A DNA stretch of 64,000 nucleotides from Porites lobata (Eukaryota; Cnidaria; Anthozoa; Scleractinia; Poritidae), in the NCBI GenBank assembly GCA_942486035.1, contig CALNXK010000094.1:1937501-2001500 (forward strand), written 5' to 3'. Both the position numbers and the translations under genes were made by a program. Shown here in pieces: positions 22,824-34,800 of this stretch (positions within the stretch are counted from its first letter, which is position 1; each line of letters begins with the position of its first letter). Under the pieces are notes generated by a model. It saw only the letters and a program-made list of their open reading frames with translations. It searched no databases and had not been told where the DNA came from.

Positions 22824-25800
22824 CTCTATCACAAAATCAAGAACCCTTTTGAAGCGAAAATTTGTATGAAAATTAGTTTTCAGCTGCTCTAATTCATCGT
22901 GAAAGCAAAATCACGGTAGGATCGATAGTTTTTTAGTTTCAATTTTAGTGATGTCATGTGAAAACCAACAATAAGTAAAAGCTTTGCTCGTTGGCACTTA
23001 GCGATAGCTATAACTAGTAGCTACAATATAGAAAACAAAGAAAAACTTCACAGGTTTTAACACTAAGGATGACCCACCGCAACATATCCATCAGTTCTCT
23101 CATTGCATCACTTAATTATTTTTTTTCAACTCTTTTGTTTGCCTCTGTTTAACGACATGATATCATTTAATCATGTAATTTTTCAGAGATAATAATCTCT
23201 TTTTATGACCATAACCTTACACGTAAGCATACATTAAAAACTATACCTTTCTTGCAAGTATACTGATGACAGCCACTGCATTTCACGTCATTCCATTCGT
23301 ATTTGTATTCAACACCAAGTGTATGCACACAGTCTTCATCTCGAAAATTGTTGGGTTGGTTTTTGGCCCAAGCTGTAAAGTTCCCAGTACCACGATCTGC
23401 CCAAGTAAAGGAGCCCTCTGTGAAAATATCATTCAATCCCAGCCAGGATTTTGCTCCATTGTGAAGATGCTGTAAAAACACATTTTCTTCATTGTTTTGG
23501 ACATCAACAAGAACTGAGTTTTCTTGTCGGCATTTATCCAGTGATGTGGTCCAATTTTGACAAGTCTTACTTGTGAAATAGCAAAAGCCGTTGAAATAGT
23601 TCCAGCCAGGATCACAAATATCTAACAAAATGTAAAAAGAAGAAAAGATTTAGATTGCTGATATCAGTATAAATTATTATATAATAAATATGATTATGGT
23701 CGGATTGATAGATATTGTTTATCCCTAGCGGCGCTTTTGTAGGAGTATTGTTGCAAGGGTGATAAGAAAAGATAATTAAAAATAATTAACGTTTTTTTCG
23801 GGGCAACGAGTAGACCATCATCATTATTTTTATCTTGAGGAGAGTAGGAGTGGTGTCACAATGATGAAAGAGGGATCACTTTTTCAAATTAGAGTAAAAA
23901 TTCTGAAGCAACACTAACTTTTAACGTTTGTTCGGTGCATGATGGTTTTCATTTCGGCAACTGAGGTCTTCTGTCATTATGAGTTATTAGGGACCTTAAG
24001 ATCCGGCAACGGCGACGACAATGAGAACGGCCAAAAAGCAATAGCTTTAATTATAGTAAAACAACAACTATGCACGTGCCATCACGCTTTTTTCTACATT
24101 TCTTAGCCGTCGTTGCACGACTACAACAACGTGAAAATGCCTAGTTTCATGTTTTTTAGAAGACGTAAACAAGCAACGACGAAATTTTCCTTCTCTTTCT
24201 CGGCTTAACTGTTATAAGGCTCTTAGGAATTCAACTTCAGGAGGAGTAGCGTACTTTCGACAAAGTAAGCGAGATGGAAAAATCGCGATGAAGATTGAAA
24301 ACTCCGAATTCACTTTTTAAGCGACGTTTTACCTGCCGTCGCCGTCCTCACATCTTAAGGTCCCTAATTTCTTTGAGACAAGGACTTCAAAATGCTACCC
24401 TGCGACTAGACTGCAAAACAGTCCGTATTTTTGCGTATTCAAGTAAGCGCGAGCAGTCAAACAAAAGGTGTGGAACGAGGCTGAAAACAGAGAGCGAGAC
24501 TGGTTTTTTCTCTCTCGCCTCACACGCCCTACGGGCGTGTGAGGCTCGCGCGGTTCGCGCGCATAAGAATCTTACGCCACGCGTTACCGATTTCTTTACT
24601 GATTTTGAGGAAAAAACCGACTGTTTTGCAGTTTACCCTACGACTGGAATTTTGTTACCCTCTTGACTCTCACTCGGCATGACTTGCAAACCATATGCTT
24701 GTGTTAGTTTAGAGCACTTCCAAAGTATTTATAATTCCTCATGAATCGGGTAAGATGTTTGCCAAAAACTACTTCATAAACGAGTTCAGTACTTATTACA
24801 GACCTGTAAGCACAGCATAACTGACGGACAAGGGGTCATATCTGGTCCCGTATAATTCCTTGACACAGACTCTGAATCCAGAGGTATTCATGTTCTGAAA
24901 AAATAAACACTTAACGTAGCTGGTACATTTTATGCAGTTGTAACCATAAACAACTGGGTTAACGTGGAGTGAATGTTAGAATAGTCTCTGAAATTAAACC
25001 TTTCTCCTACAGTCTTTTTATGTGACATAAAAATGCAAACATATTCGCCGTAACTGAAAACCGTGGTTTGATGAAAGCTTGCAAAGACCGCTAGAAAATT
25101 AAAAGATTGGAAGGTTTAGAAATAACAAAGTTTTAAAAGCTAAAAGAATTAAAAGGTTCAAATGTTATCCAAAATATCCTTTTTTCCCCTAATAATGGGT
25201 ATGATGGTGGCGCAGGAGCTATAAGGCCCAAACAGTCTGGCTAAACCTTGATCCCCGTTGATGAAGACAGCAAATGACTTGTTCCAAGAAAAAACTACGG
25301 TAACGTTTAAACCCGAACCGTCAGATTTAAAGTTTGAGACCACCGCGGCGCCTGAGTATTTAAAGATATTATTCAAACTTTAATGAATAATACCTACATA
25401 ATTACATTCGCGATCGAAAACATGAAGTTAGCCAATAAGCAATCTCAAATTTTCTTGGTCCATTTTGAGCCACATCTATTATCGACCTATACATCGCCTC
25501 AAGCGTGACTCTGTTCAGTTTTATCTTTCGTCGAGCTTCGGTTTAAATTTTTTTTTGCCAGGACACATCCCTACACATTTGCCCCATGACGGAAACTTTT
25601 ACCTCGATCCAAGTTGTAATTCCGTTGTGGTTCGGTGCTGAATTCCCAGATACTGTCGTGCTGTGATTGGCTGAGACAAGCACTGTCGGAGTCGAGTTAT
25701 AAGCTCTCGTGAATGTGACGAACTGCCATGGAAGAGAAACATACAACGTTTAACACTGTTTCCTTTAACTTTAGTTACCTTAGGTTGTGTTTATTTTTGA

Positions 25801-28800
25801 AGTCTTGGACAAACAATATTTGCAATTAATCATTTTAACAGAACGAACTGCCCTTTTAATATTTTGATTAACGTTTTTCAAACATTATTTTGTGAACCAG
25901 CTTCTTAGCTTTTCTGGTTACTTTGATCTCTACCACGTACAGTTTATATGACTATAGGTGTTTTCAAGATATAAACAGTGATGTAAGTAAGCTAAATATT
26001 TGTGACGGAAAATCCTGTGAATAGCACGCTTATCCTTATAATTTTGCAAAGAATTCTTTTCTCACCTCACAATAAGCATTGTTCATTTTATCCGAAGGTG
26101 GGTTCGTATTTGGAAAACTTATGACGCCATGTTCAGTGAAAAGAGGCTTGTGCAGTTTGGAGAAGGCAAACCAGTTCTGTGAAAAGAGGAAAAAGCAAAA
26201 ATGATGCCACCCATACTTGTAACAGTATTGTAACATACCCACAGAAAATTTATTTGAAATCAACTGCATTTTCAAGGCCCTTTCAGTGAACCTAAGCATT
26301 TTGAACTCTATAAATTTGTGAACTAATAAATAGCGCAAAAAGTCAAGGAAAGGTTGCAAATCCACAATTTTTTACGACATCGGGGGAATCGCGTAAAAAC
26401 GTCAGGAAGGGAAGCATGGGGACAAGGCAGACCAATTTGCGTGCTATTTAAAATTCACTTCTTGTAATGATATTCAGTTTTTTTTCTTCTTTTTCTTCTT
26501 TTCGTTATTATTGTATTTCTGTTTCTTTTTAAGTTTTTCTTTCTGCAGTTCCCTTCTTTCGACTGAACCATCACTCGCCCGGACGATCTTTAAAGTTATC
26601 AATGCCATTTCATCTTACCCGCCCTGTTATGGTTAACAGACCAACAATCCTCACAAATTTTGCAGACAGTCGCGTTCCAGTTTCTAAGAAAATCACTAAG
26701 AACGTACCACAGTGATATCTTGGTGTCTACCGTCAAAGTTTTGCATTTCACGAAGACAGACTTTAACTGAGTCCTTAGTTACGTCCTCAATCCAAATGAG
26801 AGCAGCATCATACTCTTTACCAGTCCTCAGGTGCTCTGACGTCACAAGGACTATTGGCGCCTCATCAAACTTGCCCTGACGAAAAAGCCAAAAAAATACG
26901 CAAAAACAACTGAAATCTAGTTAAGATGAATATTGCTGCAAAAATTACACGCAACTAATCACTGAGTAAGTTCCCCTTCTTATTTATTACCTAACCTTGT
27001 CTTGTTATTTATTGTAGCAATCGTCATTTTTCTTCTTAGTTACCTCGTAATGATCCGTTATTTTTTAATTTAAAGATAGCGTGGATTAAAGCTGTCGGGT
27101 GAATGAAAGTCTAACATTTGCCATGGGGACTTGCATCAATTAATCTCTCACCGTAGGAAAAGTCACATCTGCGCAGTTGGTACCAGACCACCATTTCTGC
27201 AACTCAACCGTTCCCGTCAATCCTTCGGGTGGGGCTCCTTGATAAGCCACCCAATCAATGGTGGCAAATGGATTCGCAAGTTCTTCTTTCCTCCCGGTTT
27301 GCATGACACAGACGGTGAAGTTTTTTGTGTTGATACTTTCTGTCCATGAAGTAACAGCATCGTGGACTGTCACAGAGTCATTGAGCTTCATGTGATTGAC
27401 GGTTATTTGAACATGAACTTGCTTATCCGGATAAAACCGGTATGGAGGAAATGTGACTGTCTGACAGTTTGAATCTGACCATTTTGGAACCTGTAGCAGA
27501 TCTATACGGCCCCGTACAATTGGAAAACCTGTTTTATAATAAATTAAGTACTTTATAAGGAAGCATTACTGTACTCTTTAAGCATTATCGCTAAGGTCGT
27601 AGCTTCATTAGCTTACGTTGTCCTGTAACTCTAAGTGGTGAAGGGTGGTAATAAAAAAAGCGTGGAAATTGAACTAGAACTAGTAGGCTATAACTTGTAA
27701 TGTCGGCTACCCTCAACAATGAAATGTTTAGTGGCTGCTTATTATTGCATGCTGGTTGCTGGTTTCAGTGCCCAAGATAAACATATGCCAGTATAAAGAT
27801 AAACATGTGCAATACTGGAGGAGGCCAACAAAAAAATTAGAACTCAAAAGCGTACCTGATGACATGTACGCGTGGGAGCGTGCGCCACTGCGCGAAATAT
27901 TTGATTTTCAGCAAATTTACTCAGTGCTAATAAGGTGCAAAAAAAAAGTGCAAAAGAGGATGAAATCAAGGGCAAAGATAATAAATACTGCATTTGCCCT
28001 CAAATATGCAAATCGATGTAGACTGGTATGTAAATGTGATATTTACCACCTTTTCTTTGACTTCGTTTCCTCCTCTTTTGCACTTTTTTGAACCATATTT
28101 GCCCCGAGCAAATTTGTATAAATCTAATTTTACGCGATAAAAACTAGATTGCAAGGCAAAAGAGAATAAAAGATCTTACACAGATAAAACATCGGCTATA
28201 GTCTGGGCTGTTATATGTTTGTTTGCCAAAGTAGAGAGACGAAGTAGCTTGTTACAGCTGTCTATTGTTGCTTAGCCTGCGTGAGGAGTTAAAAGTGAGC
28301 TTAAAAGTAACGGAAAGTTATAAACATCCCATAGCTAGAAGCCAAATTGAATGCAACTTTGAGCCAACAACTATAATTCTAAGCAATCGAGAGCTTTAAA
28401 ACTGCCAGACTATTTTATGTGGCATATACAGCCAAAAAAATCTTTGAAATTAGTTTTCGTTACCTTCACAGCTTCCTGGGTGATAGACCATATTATTTTC
28501 AAGTCCTCTGCAATAACTTAACTTATGCCAGCATCGGTTGTCGTAAGTTGTTCCATTCGCAGTGCACACTGGGTCTTTATATGAAGGACATTGGTCATCG
28601 CACTCACACCGAGCGTCATGCGCACTGTAGGTTCTGCAGACTCCAAATCGAGGGCAATTAAGGCAAGGATTAAGATCTGCACCAAGAATAAAAAAAACAT
28701 AAAAATATTGAGTGGTTATCTATTCGGAAAAAACATAAATTTCTAATATATTTTTCATATTTGAATTAAACCTAAATAGCAGTGACATGTTTACATACCG

Positions 28801-31800
28801 GCAACTCAACCAATTATTTTTATCGTTAGTAGACCTTATTAACGATACCCGCCATCTTTGCACGCGCTTAAGGCTGATGATATAAATTAAAGCAGTGTTA
28901 CGTGGTTTCTCAGGGGACAAACAAGAGATAAAATCTGCAAATACAAATCACACAATAGAAAAGAAGTTTCAACAATAAAAACGAAAATCGCAAAATATGG
29001 GTGGAAGTGATTTTGAATGCAGTACGCGACAGTAGAAGTCTTCACAGCAAGGAATTATGACGTAAAACTTGTCGAACTTTACATTTTGCATTTTGCATGA
29101 CTAGAATCGTCGTCTTATTTTGAGGGAATAAACAAACTCGACCGCGATTACTCGATTACTCGTCTTGGCAATTTTGATACTTCTCTGCCCTCTAATTGCT
29201 CTTATTCCATCAATCCTTAAGTGCGTGCAAAGGTAGAGTGTAACATGAATAAGGTATATCATTGTTTGTACTCCAGCGTTTCGTTAATTGTATCATCATG
29301 AAAAGTTTTCCTACAAATAAAAACTTCTAAAAGATATCAATAAAAATAAAAACAATAATAATAATAATAATAATAACAATAATTCTAGAAATAGTTATCA
29401 TTACAATAAGAAAATTAATTAACAACCTCCAGTAACAGCGTAGCTGACAATCAAGGGATCATGACTCGATCCTAATCCACTGAGGTCTTTAACGCATATC
29501 CTCATAGATTCTAATCCAACCTACAGCAAATCCATAAGCAAAATCCATAAGCAAAATCCATAATTTCTTCTTAATTTCTACGACGACAATACAAGTCATG
29601 AAATTTACGGATCAGATCCAAATTATCTGTTTCTTATGGCTCTTTCACGGTCCTTTTATCAATTTACTAGAATATACGGATTACTTCTCTTCCCTTATTG
29701 AACAAGAATAATCATCCAGTAAGGAAAACCCCATTTCGCGGCGCGTCTGTGGAACGAGTGAAGAAATCCCATAATGATGACTTTGCACTTCCCAGATCAA
29801 GATACTGCTCCTTATTGGTCGTGCCGCAATGGAAGTTTTCTAATCAACCAATCAGAAGCACTGCATGCCCAGTTGACACATCATCAGTATACAATATTTG
29901 CTATCGTCGTTCATCAGACGTCATTTTGTGGAAAAACTAGTGGTGGCGTAGCGTGAAATGCCGGCTTCTTTCTCAGGTTAGAATAAAAATTCAAACCTAC
30001 CTCAACCCAGGACGATATTATATTATTTTCTGGAAGACGGCTTCCCTTGACCTGAATATTATACTCATGATTTACGGAAAGAATCACAATTGGCGATTTG
30101 TAAAAGGTCGTATTGAAAGGTACTTCCTGTAAATAGGTAAAAAAGTAATGTAGGTTAGTAAATGGATGTGAACGTGCTCACTTCTCCCTCTATTTTTGCC
30201 CATCATCTGTAAAGTCCCCACCTCAACTATTCGCCCACTCAACAGCGCGAAATTGAAGTGATTCGAAATATAAAATTCTTGCAAAGTCGCGAAGTTTAAA
30301 AATCCCAAAATATGCGCACATTCAAGTCGCGAGATAAGCATGTCGCGTTCATCTGGGAATTGCCATTTTGGATACATTGTCGATCACCATGGCCTGGTAA
30401 ATTTGGGTTTACTATATTAAGTTTTCTCTTGTGTGACCTCAACCACTGAAAATGTTCTGTGGCTTGCTAAATGTTCTTGTTAGAACTAAAGTTTTCACCT
30501 GACAGAAGCCGTAGTTGTTTTTGGCCGATGGATTTCCACTGTTTGGAAAGATTTCTTCTCCAGTTATTGTGAAATTAAGTTGACTCCCATTTCCAGTGAA
30601 TGCGAACCAGTCCTGTGGACAAGAAAATAATGTTTAATTTACAAGACGAGTTGCGTCAGCCATCGAACGACACTTCCTTTAACAAGAAATGACTGCATGA
30701 GACACGTGAGACAGGACACTGACCTTAATTGTGTTACGAACGTTCTAGGTAATTGGTTGTACGGGCTGCCGAAGTGTGGCAAAGTCAAGTTATTTATTTA
30801 TTTATATTTCATCAATATTAAAGTTTACTCGAGCATTTTTCTTCACTTACCAGAACTGCATCTTGGTGCTTTCCATCAAAGAGCAAGAATTCCCTTAAGC
30901 ACACTTCAAATCCTCCAGAATTGACGTTTTCTAACCATAAGTACATAGCATCATTTGGCTTAGTACTGCGAGTGTACTTAACAGAGACAAATACACGAGG
31001 CTTGGAAGCAAAGCTCTGCAAAAAAATGTTAGCTATATGAAAAACTATTGACTGAAAAATAAACAAGCTTCTCGAGATATAAATCAACATAATCGTATCA
31101 ATGAAGTGCTCAGTGGCACTTAAATGAAATTAAGGATTTATCAAAGGCTTATGGGAGCAGATTAATTAAATCTTTGTTTTAGAACTATAATTTCTGATAC
31201 TATTTCATTTGTTTCTACTATTTAATTACGTTTTACATCCTGATAACAAAATTATACTCTTGTTATCAATTATTGTTATCTAACCTGAGAAAAAGCCACC
31301 TTCTCACACTTGGTTTCTGTTGTCCATATTCCACTAAAAGTAACGCTTCCATGCGTTAACATGGGTTTGTCCTGAAACGCTACCCAGTTGATAATTCCAG
31401 TGTTATTTGTAGAACCTGTTGCACGCGAGCATAACTGAAATCCAGCTGTACTTATGGACTCTGCCCACACAGCAGAAGGCGCATGAACAACTGACGACTG
31501 ATCTTCGTGGCTTAATGACACAAAGACTCGAACCTGAAAAGATAAGCATGAATGAAAATTTGCAGGCGACAATTCAACCGTACATCACGAACAGTCTCTC
31601 TTTTTTCTTCTACCTTGATCAGTCCGGAATATCCCTAAATTTAAGGACAGTTGTGACGTCATGGAGCTCTTTTTCACGAAGAAAATGGCGGATAGATTAC
31701 CTAAACCATCACAGTCACCGTTTCGAGACTCTCTGGCATATTTGTAAGACTTTTCATGAGGCATACACAATTTGTTTTAAGTGGACAACGTATCGAAAGC

Positions 31801-34800
31801 CATATTGGAAGTGTCTCGTGAAATATTCAGCACATTTTGTGGCTTATTTCTTCTTTTAAACAACACGATGTAGGCGAGATTTTGGTCGGTTTTCAAGGTT
31901 GGTGAACAAGTATCTGGTTTTTTTGATTTACAGATTTTTCTACGCCGTTCTTGATATTTTTCCTTAATTGTCATATCCATTAACGTCTATCAAGTTGAAC
32001 GTGGGGATAGTAGACAACCTAGAAGAGGGTCAGGATGGGGTTAACTGACAACTGACAACTCACAAATAGCCGAAAATTTAACTGACTTCTGACATTTGCC
32101 TGTCAACTGACAAAGGACCTGACAGTCCTTTATTTTCTACAAAACTTGTTCTTAAGGCCTTGAATAGCATTGTTCCACTCTTTTTATCGTATGATGTGAT
32201 CAAATGTGCGTTTTTACGGGTAATCTTAGCAGCAAGACGCTTAAAATCTCATGTGTGTCACGTACCATCTGCAAATGACGTATGATTTCAAATTTACGTT
32301 TCTCTGAGAACGCGCCAGCATACGATGGCTACGGAACGGCGCCTGTAGATACGTGTCGCCCGCAAAATCGCGGGTCCCATGACTATTTGCGCGCTCACAA
32401 AGGGAGCCGACGCATGTCGCGTCCTTTGATTCAAGACTCAAGTGTTAGGGTATTGTTTCCACGATACAAAGGTAATTTAACTTAAGAAAATCTATAAATC
32501 GAAGCTTTCGCGCTACTCTCTGTTTTATAAGGAAATGAAAACGCTCAACTTGATAAATATTTTGACTTCATAAAATATTTTAACAATTTGGGCCAGCAGA
32601 ATGTATAGAATTCCAGGAAAACAATTCAGGAAGCCGAACGGTTTTGAACTTCGCTAGAAGTTATTTTTATCAGTATGCAAATCACCTACCCAATCACTTA
32701 CTTTCCATCGAATTGAAATATCCTGACTTTTTTTTGCCACTTTTCGATTTGACTCATTTCATTTTATATTATTTTGTGCAAGCTGAGTTGTTCATGCGAA
32801 TTTACGCTTTCAAAAGGAAAAAGAAACTTCGAGGAAACGTTGTGTTTACAACCACGGCAATTTGTATCTATTTCGCTTCACTTACGCTTATATGCAAATT
32901 ACCGTTCATCCGCCGGATTTCGCTGTAGACAAAAATATCGATTTTGAATTCCCAAATGCTTGCCTTTTGGGGCACCCCTTTTATTTTGGCTATCAAGATT
33001 TTAAAAGCTAAGCTTCAGACTTTTCATTCCAACGTTTTAATGCGGAAAAGCTAGGAGAAATGCTCCAACTGATTTAAGTCACGCAACACTCTTTAAGACC
33101 GCATAACTTGATCTTTCTGTTATCTTTTGTTCTTCTATTGTCTCCAAAACAATAACGATATTTTACCAATTTCCACCTACAAATAATAGGACACATTTGA
33201 TTGACAGAAAAATTTGCATTTACTAGCGACGCGTATCTACAGGCGCGATTCCGTGGGCGATGATGGCGTTACAAAGGCAATTAATTGCAGGGTTTTACTG
33301 ACATGATTCAGAGACGGTTTTCTTGGTCTTCTTACGATCTACGTCCCAATATTATACCTGCCAGCTTTTTCTGAGTCAAATGCGTCAGATTTTTACCTTG
33401 TCATAACCAAGATTTCACGAAACGTCCCGGCGACTTCCAAAGATTTCCGACGAATTACCGAAGACTTCCGAACGTTGCCGAAAGTTAAAAGTCCGCAGAT
33501 GTTCCAGAAGACCTGACGTTTGAGCACTTTCGAAGCTACTTAAAAGACGACACTTTTAGCGTGCTTTGGTATGATTTCGTTAGAACACAAAAAAGGACAC
33601 AAAGTCATCATGTGTTAAGAACAATTTGTCCGGATTTGAGAGTCAGATGTGAGAAATTGTCCTTGATGCGTGAGATCGATGTCTTTAGTCCACAGACGCA
33701 AGACTCAAGCATAATGCGTATAAAATATTCTGAAGGTATAATTTTGATTGGCTTAACGGTTGACAATGTTGCACTCTGGCCAGCAAAAATGTTTGAGTGG
33801 AGAAAAGTAACACAAGACTTGAGAAAAGGGGGGTCACTTGAAATGCTTACAATAACAAAGCTGATAAAAACCAAGGTAGTATGGCATCAGTTTTCGAATT
33901 TAATGTTTAATTTACATTATATGTGCCTGTTAAGCCAAATTGCGCATCACAAATATACAAATAAGTTTCATAGTTAATTATTGATAGCTATTTAACTGAC
34001 AACTGACAAATAGCCTAAATTTTAACTGACAACTGACATTTGTGCCCCCCTATCCAGACCCTCCTAGAATTTTGGTAGACGATTTTTGAATTCCGACGGT
34101 CCAAAACTCGAACGTGTTCCACTCCCAGGTTTCACGCAGACATGGCAGAGCCGTGTTATTACTTTTTTTCGAATTAATTCGAGCCTTTGTCTTTTTTCTT
34201 TTCAAGGCCAAAACAACTTTATTAGTCTTATGGATATTCTCGTCCAACATGCATCTCGCCTCACTTTGCCGAATTTGCGGGAATAAAATTAAAGATCATA
34301 AGCGCAAGGTAGTTATTAACCGCTTTGTTTCTGAAAAATCACCAAATCTGGAAAGATTTATTATTGTTGATTCTCCAAATGTTCATCCACAGTTAAAAAA
34401 AAATCAAAGAAAGAAGACAAATTTCAACTGTAAATGATGTAGTTCGCTACTCATTAAACATGCACTGATTATCTGGGATAAAATTAAAACATTGCAGGTA
34501 CGACAACAAGCAAAGAAAGCACCAGATGCGTCAAGTCAACACGAAAGAACACAAAAAAACAAACAAGGAGAATTAATAAATTTGAACTACTTTTTATTCT
34601 TGTTATGATGACTGGTTCTTTGATTCTTGTCCTGTAGAAGTTAATAGGTAGTACCATTCCTGTTTTGTACGACCTCAACGTCCGCTGTTGTGAAAATTTT
34701 TGATCACTTGGTCAATGTTTTGATAAACACAAGCACACCTTCTACTTGGTTGAACAGTGTCGCGTGACCATTTGGCCCTGTCCTTAAATTTAGGGATATT

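Noticed and set aside
25158..25376. Minus-strand frame between exons 12 and 13 of the lectin gene
   Set aside because: It reads like protein in places (GLNVTVVFSWNKSF) but has no H-type lectin pattern, and exons 12 and 13 already join in phase. An alternative exon is possible but unsupported.
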